A stretch of DNA of 8,962 nt from Gemmatimonadota bacterium (GTDB lineage Bacteria > Gemmatimonadota > Gemmatimonadetes > Gemmatimonadales > Gemmatimonadaceae): assembly GCA_028287225.1 (NCBI GenBank), contig JAQBPZ010000087.1, positions 1 to 8,962 of the forward strand, read 5' to 3'. This document shows positions 1-6,042 of the stretch, in pieces; within the stretch, counting starts at the first letter, position 1, and each line of letters opens with the position of its first letter. Both the position numbers and the translations under genes were made by a program. The notes below the pieces were generated by a model that was not told where the DNA came from, did not search any database, and saw only the letters and a program-made list of their open reading frames with translations.

Positions 1-85
<85 letters not shown>

Positions 86-203
86 GCACAGCAGTAGGAC
101 GGTAGGGCGGCAGGACGGTCGGACCGAATGCTGACCGTCCTACGGTCCCACGGTCCTACGGTCCTGCAGCAGTTCAATCAGACTCTCTCTCGAGCAAAAC
201 ATC
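86..203 (+). repeat. Intergenic inverted octamer array A (tuf-rpsJ gap)
   Basis: The gap is dominated by an imperfect hairpin: 91-120 pairs with 133-162 without any gap, around a 12-nt loop (121-132). By eye, 25 of 30 positions pair, including two G-U. The inner 9 bp (AGGACGGTC 112-120 with GACCGTCCT 133-141) are perfect. Each arm is a tandem of degenerate 8-nt units: GGACGGTA (97-104), GGGCGGCA (105-112), GGACGGTC (113-120) on the left, and on the right, read on the complementary strand, GGACCGTA, GGACCGTG, GGACCGTA, GGACGGTC (164 down to 133). It is followed by GCAGTTCAATCAG (169-181), nearly repeated after array B. There is no T-run after the stem, so it does not look like a standard intrinsic terminator. 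Open frames across it are spurious because the 8-nt period shifts frame. Confidence 0.8.
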
Positions 204-512
<309 letters not shown>

Positions 513-628
513 TAGAGCAGCAGGACCGTAGGACCGTAGGGCAGTAAGACCGTAGGACAGGAGGGCAGCCGCCGGGACGGTCCGACCGTCCTGCTGTCCC
601 ACCGTCCTACCGCAGTTCAAGCAGGACT
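513..628 (+). repeat. Intergenic inverted octamer array B (rpsJ-rplC gap)
   Basis: The left side has six consecutive 8-nt units: GGACCGTA (523-530), GGACCGTA (531-538), GGGCAGTA, AGACCGTA, GGACAGGA, GGGCAGCC (ending at 570). 541-570 pairs gap-free with 584-613 around a 13-nt loop; by eye 23 of 30 positions pair, including one G-U. A compact alternative hairpin, 573-580 with 586-593 around a 5-nt loop, sits at the centre. It is followed by GCAGTTCAAGCAG (612-624), matching the tail of array A at 12 of 13 positions. It has the same family, period and mirrored layout as array A. No T-tract follows the stem. No gene is supported in it. Confidence 0.8.
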
Positions 629-700
629 TCGCCCCAGAGCGACGCTCCGGCAAGTCCACAGTCCAACTGGCATGCCGCCAGTGACTCAGCAGAGGAATCC
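629..700 (+). promoter_or_regulatory. rplC leader with small hairpin and Shine-Dalgarno
   Basis: This is the non-repetitive part of the rpsJ-rplC gap. It contains a short perfect hairpin, CTGGC (667-671) with GCCAG (677-681), ending 9 nt before the ribosome binding site AGAGGA (691-696), which lies 4 nt before the rplC ATG. I see no convincing -35/-10 pair. The hairpin could modulate initiation on rplC or be chance; it is not recognisable as a known r-protein operator. Confidence 0.35.
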
Positions 701-1378
701 ATGATCGGTTTGATCGGCAAGAAGCTGGGGATGACCCAGCTGTTCAATGCGGCGGGGCAGCAGATCCCGTGCACGGTGATCGAGGCGGAGCCCAACACGG
801 TGCTCACCGTCACGAACACGAGCACGATGCAGGCGCTCCAGCTCGGGACCGGTGCGCAGCGCACCCGTCGCGAGAACGCGAAGGGGGAGCACACGCCGCG
901 CGGGCGTCGCGCGTCGGCCGCGGAGCTCGGACATGCCAAGAAGGCGGGTCTGGATGCCGCTCCCCGGACCATCCGATCGATTCGGTTGGATGAGAAGGGG
1001 AATGCAAAGGTGGAGATCCCCCAGCACAACGTCGGCGACGTCATCAACGTCACCATCTTCACGCCGGGCGAGACCGTCAAGGTCACCGGGACGTCGAAGG
1101 GGCGCGGCTTCCAGGGCGTGGTGAAGCGCTGGGGCTTCGGCGGCGGACCGAACACGCACGGCAACACGAAGCATCGCCGTCCGGGCTCGGTCGGCGCGGG
1201 TACCGACCCGTCGCGCGTCATCAAGGGCAAGAAGATGCCGGGTCACTACGGCGCCGAGCGTGTCACCCAGATCGGCCTGCGGGTCGAGAAGGTGGACGCC
1301 GAGCGCAATCTGGTCTACGTCCGCGGCGCCGTTCCCGGCCCGACGAACGGGATCGTCGTCGTTCGGAAGCAGGGATAA
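701..1378 (+). CDS. rplC: 50S ribosomal protein L3
   Basis: 225 codons, slightly longer than E. coli L3 (209). It starts with the typical MIGLIGKKLGMTQLF and carries TGTSKGRGFQGVVKRWGFGG (129-148), RRPGSVG (159-165), KGKKMPGHYGAERVT (175-189) and VDAERNLVYVRGAVPG (198-213). L3 is an early 23S rRNA binder whose extended loop reaches toward the peptidyl-transferase centre. By alignment from memory, the residue matching E. coli Gln150, methylated by PrmB, is Gly149 here, so that modification should be absent. The ATG at 701 has AGAGGA 4 nt upstream. Only 3 nt separate its stop from rplD, in the same frame. Residues 53-90 form a charged, less conserved region. Confidence 0.98.
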   Translation: MIGLIGKKLGMTQLFNAAGQQIPCTVIEAEPNTVLTVTNTSTMQALQLGTGAQRTRRENAKGEHTPRGRRASAAELGHAKKAGLDAAPRTIRSIRLDEKGNAKVEIPQHNVGDVINVTIFTPGETVKVTGTSKGRGFQGVVKRWGFGGGPNTHGNTKHRRPGSVGAGTDPSRVIKGKKMPGHYGAERVTQIGLRVEKVDAERNLVYVRGAVPGPTNGIVVVRKQG

Positions 1379-1381
1379 CCG

Positions 1382-2188
1382 ATGCCAGACAACCAGAACT
1401 CCAGCGTGTCCTCGTTCACGGCGCTCGGCACGGCGCGCACCGAAAAGGTGCAGCTGCCTGAAGCGACGTTCGACGGCACGATCAACATGCCGGTGATGCA
1501 CCAGGCGGTGAAGGCCTTCATGGCCAACCAGCGCCAGGGCAACGCCTCGACCAAGATCCGCAAGTACGTCGTCGGCGGCAACCAGAAGCCCTGGAAGCAG
1601 AAGGGCACCGGCCGCGCCCGTCAGGGCTCGACCCGCGCGCCGCACTTCGTGGGCGGTGGCACCGTGTTCGGCCCGACGCCGCGCGCCTACGACGAGTACG
1701 TGCCGCGCCAGTCGCGGGCGCTCGCCAAGAAGAGCGCGCTGAACGCCCGCGCCAACGAGGGGGCGATCCTGGTGATCGACGCCTTCACGTACGAGACGCC
1801 GCGCACCGCGAACCTGATCGCGCTGCTCGCCCGCCTCGAGGTGTCGGACAAGAAGGTGCTCGTGCTGACCGACGGCGTGAAGCGGAACGTGTTCCTCAGC
1901 GGCCGCAACATCCCGAACCTGCACGTGATGCCGTACACCGACAGCTCCACGTACCACATCCTCTGGTCGGATGTCGTGCTCGTGGAGGCCGGTGCGCTCG
2001 GCACGACGCTGGAGCCGATCGCCGAGGAGGCGCCGGCCAAGGTGGCCAAGCGTGCGCGTCCGGCGGCCGATGCCGGCACCGCGGCCAAGAAGACGGCCAA
2101 GAAGGCGGCGAAGAAGGCCGCTGCCAAGGACACGAAGGCTGCCGCCAAGAAGGCGCCGGCCAAGAAGTCCACCAAGAAGGAGAAGTAG
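1382..2188 (+). CDS. rplD: 50S ribosomal protein L4 with Lys/Ala-rich C-terminal tail
   Basis: 268 codons against about 200-210 in most bacteria. The core is clear: NMPVMHQAVKAFMANQRQGN (35-54), the tunnel-loop region KPWKQKGTGRARQGSTRAPH (69-88), GGGTVFGPTPRAY (91-103) and the C-terminal SDVVLVEAGALGTTLEPI (196-213). L4 binds 23S rRNA, and its loop lines the peptide exit tunnel. In E. coli it also represses the S10 operon; there is no evidence for that here. After about residue 213 comes a low-complexity tail of roughly 55 residues, rich in AAKK/KKA, resembling histone-H1-like tails and probably disordered. The stop codon at 2186-2188 is followed after 3 nt by rplW, whose AAGGAG (2177-2182) lies inside this tail. 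The start ATG follows rplC by 3 nt. Confidence 0.97.
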   Translation: MPDNQNSSVSSFTALGTARTEKVQLPEATFDGTINMPVMHQAVKAFMANQRQGNASTKIRKYVVGGNQKPWKQKGTGRARQGSTRAPHFVGGGTVFGPTPRAYDEYVPRQSRALAKKSALNARANEGAILVIDAFTYETPRTANLIALLARLEVSDKKVLVLTDGVKRNVFLSGRNIPNLHVMPYTDSSTYHILWSDVVLVEAGALGTTLEPIAEEAPAKVAKRARPAADAGTAAKKTAKKAAKKAAAKDTKAAAKKAPAKKSTKKEK

Positions 2189-2191
2189 CCG

Positions 2192-2479
2192 ATGCCGACA
2201 CTGCATCGCGTCATCGTGCGGCCGCTGATCACCGAAGCGAGCTCGGTCGCCTATCAGGACCGCGGCGAGTACCACTTCGAGGTACACGTCGACGCCAACA
2301 AGCTGGAGATTCGCCAGGCCATCCAGACGCTGTTCGGCGTCAAGGTGACGGGCGTCTGGACCTCCAACCACCGCGGGAAGGACAAGCGGATGGGGAAGAG
2401 CATCGGCCGCAAGCCACACTGGAAGCGGGCGATCGTCAAGCTCGCCGACGGCGACAAGATCGAGATCTTCGAGGGATAA
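2192..2479 (+). CDS. rplW: 50S ribosomal protein L23
   Basis: 95 codons, a normal L23 length. It has HRVIVRPLITEAS at the N-terminus, YHFEVHVDANKLEIRQAIQT (27-46), LFGVKVTGVWTSNHRGK (47-63), the basic loop, and the WKRAIVKLADGDKIEIFEG end. L23 sits at the exit of the peptide tunnel and is the docking site for trigger factor and the signal recognition particle. It has AAGGAG 9 nt upstream, inside the end of rplD, with only 3 nt between the genes, so translation is probably coupled. Nothing is unusual in the sequence. Confidence 0.97.
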   Translation: MPTLHRVIVRPLITEASSVAYQDRGEYHFEVHVDANKLEIRQAIQTLFGVKVTGVWTSNHRGKDKRMGKSIGRKPHWKRAIVKLADGDKIEIFEG

Positions 2480-2485
2480 GCGGAC

Positions 2486-3316
2486 ATGCCCATTCGTCAA
2501 TTCAAGCCGGTCACCAAGAGCAGCCGTTTCCGCTCGGTCTCTGATTTCGCCGAGATCACGCGGACGACGCCGGAAAAGAGCCTGCTCGAGCCGATCAAGA
2601 AGAGCGGCGGCCGCGACAATCACGGGCACATCTCGATGCGTCGCATCGGCGGTGGCCACAAGCGCAAGTACCGGATCATCGACTTCAAGCGCAACCGCCT
2701 CGGCCTGCCGGCCACGGTGCGCGAGATCGAGTACGATCCGAACCGCTCGGCGCGGATCGCCCTCGTGCAGTACGAGGACGGCGAGAAGCGCTACATCCTG
2801 CACCCGAAGGGGCTCAAGGTCGGGGACGTGATCTCCTCCGGCCCGGGTACCGACGTGCGACTGGGCAATGCCCTGCCGCTCGGCGAGATCCCGCTCGGCA
2901 CCGCGGTGCACAACGTCGAGCTCAAGATGGGGAAGGGCGGCCAGATGTGCCGCAGCGCCGGCATGTCGGCGCAGGTCATGGCGAAGGAGGGCGACTACGT
3001 CACCCTGCGCCTGCCGAGCAGCGAGGTGCGCCGCATCCACATGCGCTGCCTGGCGACGATCGGCGAGATCGGCAACGCGGAGCACGAGCTGGAGTCGTGG
3101 GGCAAGGCCGGGAAGAGCCGCTGGATGGGGCAGCGTCCCAAGGTTCGCGGTGAAGTCATGAACCCGGTCGATCACCCGCACGGCGGTCGGACGCGCGGCG
3201 GACGGAACGTCGTCAGCCCGTGGGGCAAGAAGGAAGGCGTGAAGACGCGCAACAAGAAGAAGTCGTCGACGCGGATGATCGTCCGTGGTCGGAAGCGCGG
3301 TAAGGCCACGCAGTAA
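2486..3316 (+). CDS. rplB: 50S ribosomal protein L2
   Basis: 276 codons, the standard length (E. coli 273). It has the N-terminal PIRQFKPVTKSSRF, SGGRDNHGHISMRRIGGGHK (40-59), KRKYRIIDFKRN, and the C-terminal MNPVDHPHGGRTRGGRN (225-241) followed by SPWG (244-247). The VDHPHGG segment holds the conserved histidines (His230 and His232 here) in the region of E. coli His229, implicated in peptidyl-transferase activity and tRNA binding. L2 is one of the largest 23S-binding proteins and helps subunit association. GAGGG (2471-2475), formed by the last codons of rplW, lies 10 nt before the ATG. It is followed by rpsS after 15 nt in the same frame. Confidence 0.98.
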   Translation: MPIRQFKPVTKSSRFRSVSDFAEITRTTPEKSLLEPIKKSGGRDNHGHISMRRIGGGHKRKYRIIDFKRNRLGLPATVREIEYDPNRSARIALVQYEDGEKRYILHPKGLKVGDVISSGPGTDVRLGNALPLGEIPLGTAVHNVELKMGKGGQMCRSAGMSAQVMAKEGDYVTLRLPSSEVRRIHMRCLATIGEIGNAEHELESWGKAGKSRWMGQRPKVRGEVMNPVDHPHGGRTRGGRNVVSPWGKKEGVKTRNKKKSSTRMIVRGRKRGKATQ

Positions 3317-3331
3317 TCCGGGACAACGACT

Positions 3332-3634
3332 ATGGCGAGAAGCATCAAGAAGGGCCCCTTCGTGCAGGAGGCCCTCACGAAGAAGGTCGACGCGCAGAAC
3401 GCGTCCGGCAGCAAGAAGGTGATCAAGACCTGGTCGCGCGCGAGCACGGTGCTCCCCGACTTCGTCGGCCACACCTTCGCCGTGCACAACGGCAACAAGT
3501 TCGTCCCGGTCTACGTGACCGAGAACATGGTGGGACACAAGCTCGGCGAATTCTCGCCGACGCGCCTGTTCCGCGGCCACACGGGTGGCAAGCCGGTCGA
3601 CAAGAAGGCCGGCGCGCCGAAGGGAGGCAAGTAA
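3332..3634 (+). CDS. rpsS: 30S ribosomal protein S19
   Basis: 100 codons; E. coli S19 has 92. It begins MARSIKKGPFVQEALTKKV and contains KVIKTWSRASTVLPDFVGHT (29-48), FAVHNGNKFVPVYVTENMVG (49-68) and HKLGEFSPTRLFRGH (69-83), all diagnostic. S19 is in the 30S head, forms a complex with S13 and touches the A-site region. The tail after FRGH is a short Gly/Lys/Pro stretch. The 15-nt gap before it offers only a weak GGGAC ribosome-binding site, so coupling to rplB is likely. Its own last codons provide the GGGAGG used by rplV. Confidence 0.97.
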   Translation: MARSIKKGPFVQEALTKKVDAQNASGSKKVIKTWSRASTVLPDFVGHTFAVHNGNKFVPVYVTENMVGHKLGEFSPTRLFRGHTGGKPVDKKAGAPKGGK

Positions 3635-3637
3635 GCG

Positions 3638-4069
3638 ATGCCTGCCACCAAGAAGACGGCCGCCAAGCGTCCGGCGGCCAAGAAGACGGCCGCGGTGCGC
3701 CGCGGGCCGGCGACCGAGGCCCGCGCCTTCCAGCGCGGGACGCGGCAGTCGCCGTACAAGATGCGGCTGGTCATCGACCAGATCCGCGGGAAGGACGTCA
3801 ACGAGGCCCTGGCCCTGCTGACCTTCTCCAAGAAGCATGCGGCGAAGCAGATCTCGAAGACGCTGAAGAGCGCCGTCGCGAATGCGGAGCAGGCGGCGCG
3901 GGCGACGAACGCCGCGCTCGATGTCGATGCGCTGTACATCAAGCACGCGATCATCAACGAGGGGCCGAAGCTCAAGCGGTTCATGCCGGCCGCACAGGGG
4001 CGCGCGACTCCGATTCAGAAGCGGACGAGCCACGTGGAAATCGTGGTCGCCGAGAGGGTGGGACGCTAA
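3638..4069 (+). CDS. rplV: 50S ribosomal protein L22 with Lys/Ala-rich N-terminal extension
   Basis: 143 codons; most L22 proteins have 110-120. The core runs from about residue 27: EARAFQRGTRQSPYKMRLVI (27-46), RGKDVNEALALLTFSKKHAA, the ALYIKHAIINEGPKLKRFMP segment, and the C-terminal beta-hairpin end KRTSHVEIVVAERVGR. L22 binds 23S rRNA, and its hairpin lines the exit tunnel opposite L4. The first 26 residues (MPATKKTAAKRPAAKK...) are a basic low-complexity extension resembling the L4 tail. The ATG at 3638 is supported by GGAGG (3623-3627) and the 3-nt gap to rpsS. The stop overlaps the rpsC start by one base (TAATG). Confidence 0.97.
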   Translation: MPATKKTAAKRPAAKKTAAVRRGPATEARAFQRGTRQSPYKMRLVIDQIRGKDVNEALALLTFSKKHAAKQISKTLKSAVANAEQAARATNAALDVDALYIKHAIINEGPKLKRFMPAAQGRATPIQKRTSHVEIVVAERVGR

Positions 4070-4728
4070 TGGGACAGAAGACCAATCCGATCGGCTTTCG
4101 CCTCGGCATCAGCAAGCAGTGGAACTCGCGCTACTACGCGGGCCGCGAGCTGCCGGCGCTGCTGCGTGAGGACGAGCTGCTCCGCAAGTACCTGAAGGCC
4201 CGCCTGGGCCACGCCGCGATCGCGAACATCGTGATCGAGCGGAAGCCGGGCAAGGTCGTCGTGACGCTCCACACGGGGCGTCCGGGCGTCGTCATCGGGA
4301 AGAAGGGGGCCGAGGTCGACAAGCTGCGCGACGAGCTGGCGCACCTGACGGGGAAGGAAGTCGGCATCAACGTGGAAGAGATCAAGCGTCCCGAGCTGGA
4401 TGCCCAGCTCGTGGCGGACAACATCGCCGCGCAGCTCGCGCAGCGCATCTCGTTCCGTCGCGCCATGAAGCGCGCGGTGCAGAGCACGATGCGCATGGGC
4501 GCGGCGGGCATCAAGGTGAAGGCCGGTGGCCGGCTCGGCGGCGCGGAGATCGCGCGCGTCGAGGGGTACCACGAGGGCCGGGTACCTCTTCACACCCTGC
4601 GGGCGGACATCGACTACGCCATCTCGACGGCGAAGACGACGTACGGCACGATCGGGGTCAAGGTCTGGATCTACAAGGGAGAGGTCGTGCCGGCACGTGC
4701 GGGCGCTACCTACTCCAGCGGTCAGTAA
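4069..4728 (+). CDS. rpsC: 30S ribosomal protein S3
   Basis: 219 codons, normal (E. coli 233). It starts MGQKTNPIGFRLGISKQWNS, contains the type II KH motif GVVIGKKG (73-80), KRPELDAQLVADNIAAQLAQ (106-125), FRRAMKRAVQ (129-138), the C-terminal domain GGRLGGAEIARVE (153-165) and GRVPLHTLRADIDYA (170-184). S3 lies at the mRNA entry site; Arg130, Arg131 and Lys134 correspond to E. coli residues linked to mRNA helicase activity. The start overlaps the rplV stop by one nucleotide, a classic termination-reinitiation arrangement, with GAGAGGG just upstream in rplV. Confidence 0.98.
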   Translation: MGQKTNPIGFRLGISKQWNSRYYAGRELPALLREDELLRKYLKARLGHAAIANIVIERKPGKVVVTLHTGRPGVVIGKKGAEVDKLRDELAHLTGKEVGINVEEIKRPELDAQLVADNIAAQLAQRISFRRAMKRAVQSTMRMGAAGIKVKAGGRLGGAEIARVEGYHEGRVPLHTLRADIDYAISTAKTTYGTIGVKVWIYKGEVVPARAGATYSSGQ

Positions 4729-4740
4729 GGGAGCCGAACG

Positions 4741-5169
4741 ATGCTGAGTCCGAAGCGCGTCAAGTTCCGCAAGATGTTCAAGGGTCGCATGAACGGTCTG
4801 TCGCAGCGTGGCAACACGGTGGCGTTCGGGACGTTCGGCCTCCAGGCGCTCGAGCCCGGCTGGGTGACCAGCCGCCAGATCGAGGCCGCCCGAGTGGCGC
4901 TGACCCGGCACATCAAGCGAGGGGGCAAGGTCTGGATCCGGATCTTCCCGGACAAGCCGATCACGAAGAAGCCGGCCGAGACCCGCATGGGCAAGGGCAA
5001 GGGCTCGCCGGAGATGTGGGTCGCGGTGGTGAAGCCGGGCCGCGTGATGTTCGAGCTCGAGGGGGTGAGCCCGGAGATCGCGAAGAAGGCCATGGCCCTG
5101 GCCTCGGCGAAGATGCCGGTGAAGACCAAGTTCGTCGTGCGCGAGGAGGCGCATACCGATGCGAGCTAA
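4741..5169 (+). CDS. rplP: 50S ribosomal protein L16
   Basis: 142 codons (E. coli 136). It has LSPKRVKFRKMFKGRMNGLS at the start, RGNTVAFGTFGLQALEPGWV (23-42), RQIEAARVALTRHIKRGGKV (45-64), the loop RMGKGKG (82-88) and PGRVMFELEGV. L16 contacts the acceptor arm of A-site tRNA and is needed late in 50S assembly. Arg82 matches the arginine hydroxylated by RoxA/YcfD in E. coli; whether that enzyme exists here is unknown. GGGAG (4729-4733) lies 7 nt before the ATG. The last 11 nt overlap the start of rpmC, adding the extra tail HTDAS. Confidence 0.98.
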   Translation: MLSPKRVKFRKMFKGRMNGLSQRGNTVAFGTFGLQALEPGWVTSRQIEAARVALTRHIKRGGKVWIRIFPDKPITKKPAETRMGKGKGSPEMWVAVVKPGRVMFELEGVSPEIAKKAMALASAKMPVKTKFVVREEAHTDAS

Positions 5170-5359
5170 CGAAATTCGCGAGCTGTCGGTCGAGGAGATC
5201 TCGTCGCGGATCGGGGAGCTCGAGGAGGAGCGGTTCCGCCTCAACTTCCGGAGCGCGACCGAGCCCCTGGCCGATCCGCTTCGCCTGCGCTGGATCCGCA
5301 AGGATATCGCGCGCCTCAAGACCGTCCTGCGCGAGCGCCAGCTCGAGAGCGCGCGCTAA
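5159..5359 (+). CDS. rpmC: 50S ribosomal protein L29
   Basis: 66 codons, the usual size. It is a two-helix coiled protein: ANEIRELSVEEISSRIGELE (3-22), then FRLNFRSATEPLADPLRLRW and IRKDIARLKTVLRERQ, matching the family pattern of RELS...L...LRFQ...I...RR.IARI.TVL. L29 sits beside L23 at the tunnel exit. Its ATG is inside rplP (11-nt overlap, different frame) and is preceded by a strong GAGGAGG (5143-5149) at 9-nt spacing, which makes this start convincing. Tryptophan in the middle segment (RLRWIRKD) is a small deviation from common sequences. Confidence 0.95.
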   Translation: MRANEIRELSVEEISSRIGELEEERFRLNFRSATEPLADPLRLRWIRKDIARLKTVLRERQLESAR

Positions 5360-5364
5360 GCGCG

Positions 5365-5370
5365 GGGGGA
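5365..5370 (+). promoter_or_regulatory. Ribosome binding site that decides the rpsQ start
   Basis: The sequence GGGGGA ends 1 nt before a first in-frame ATG (5372) and 7 nt before a second one (5378). Only the second has a workable spacing, so 5378 is preferred as the start of S17. Confidence 0.6.
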
Positions 5371-5377
5371 TATGACC

Positions 5378-5659
5378 ATGGCTGAAATGACCAACGAACA
5401 GACCACCGACCGCGGGGCGCGCAAGTCGCGCACGGGTCTCGTGGTGAGCGACAAGATGGACAAGACGGTGGTGGTGGCGATCGAACGCCGTGTGCCGCAC
5501 CCGATCTACGGCAAGATGATCACGCGTACCAAGCGGTTGAAGGCCCACGACGAGGAGAACTCGGCGAAGGTCGGCGACACGGTGCGCATCGTCGAGACGC
5601 GGCCGCTGTCGAAGGACAAGCGGTGGCGCCTGGTCGAGATCATCGACCGCGCACGCTAA
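5378..5659 (+). CDS. rpsQ: 30S ribosomal protein S17
   Basis: 93 codons from the preferred ATG (95 from the ATG at 5372; another in-frame ATG is at 5387). The core OB-fold is plain: RKSRTGLVVSDKMDKTVVVA, IERRVPHPIYGKMI, TRTKRLKAHDEEN, VGDTVRIVETRPLSKDKRWR. S17 is a primary 16S rRNA binder in the 30S body. The start at 5378 is chosen because GGGGGA (5365-5370) sits at 7-nt spacing from it and only 1 nt from the earlier ATG. The first 14 residues are a poorly conserved Thr/Glu-rich leader. It follows rpmC by 18 nt and is the last gene of the S10 part. Confidence 0.96.
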   Translation: MAEMTNEQTTDRGARKSRTGLVVSDKMDKTVVVAIERRVPHPIYGKMITRTKRLKAHDEENSAKVGDTVRIVETRPLSKDKRWRLVEIIDRAR

Positions 5660-5671
5660 GGGAGACCGACC

Positions 5672-6040
5672 ATGATCCAGCAGGAGTCGATGGTGAAGGT
5701 CGCGGACAACTCGGGGGCCAAGACGGCGCTCGTGATCCGCGTCCTCGGCGGAACGCGCCGGCGCTATGCCGGCCTTGGCGACATCGTCGTCGTGGCCGTG
5801 AAGAACGCGCTCCCGAACGGGACGGTGAAGAAGAGCGACGTCGCCAAGGCGGTCGTCGTGCGGACGGTGAAGGAGACGCGGCGGAAGGATGGCAGCTACA
5901 TCCGCTTCGACGAGAACGCCGTCGTGATCATCAATGATGCGGGCGAGCCGAGGGCGACGCGTATCTTCGGCCCGGTCGCGCGCGAGCTGCGCGAGAAGAA
6001 GTACATGAAGATCGTCTCGCTCGCGCCCGAGGTGTTGTAG
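5672..6040 (+). CDS. rplN: 50S ribosomal protein L14
   Basis: 122 codons, the exact typical length. It begins MIQQESMVKVADNSGAKTAL, then VLGGTRRRYAGLGDIVVVAV, VKKSDVAKAVVVRTVKETRR, GSYIRFDENAVVIINDAGEP and the signature end RATRIFGPVARELREKKYMK. L14 is a beta-barrel protein on the subunit interface that contacts 16S helix 14 and L19, and is the usual docking site of the silencing factor RsfS. The start is supported by GGGAG (5660-5664) at 7 nt. It is the first gene of the spc part, only 12 nt after rpsQ, so S10 and spc genes are probably one transcript here. Confidence 0.98.
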   Translation: MIQQESMVKVADNSGAKTALVIRVLGGTRRRYAGLGDIVVVAVKNALPNGTVKKSDVAKAVVVRTVKETRRKDGSYIRFDENAVVIINDAGEPRATRIFGPVARELREKKYMKIVSLAPEVL

Positions 6041-6042
6041 CC

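Noticed and set aside
91..162. Array A as an intrinsic terminator for tuf
   Set aside because: The stem is long, but no T-run follows the right arm (GCAGCAGTTCAATC), so the standard signature is absent. Rho-dependent or processing roles cannot be excluded.
523..613. CRISPR array
   Set aside because: Units are contiguous 8-mers without spacers and are degenerate; there are no repeats of 23-40 nt separated by unique spacers.
686..4033. Very long open frame on the minus strand (1115 codons)
   Set aside because: It is antisense to six certain r-protein genes that share one frame. High third-position G/C removes antisense stops. Its translation is Arg/Leu/His-rich with no recognisable motif.
4066..5319. 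Minus-strand open frame of 417 codons over rpsC/rplP
   Set aside because: Shadow of rpsC and rplP, which share a frame, in GC-rich DNA; composition is Arg/Leu/Asp-biased with no domain.
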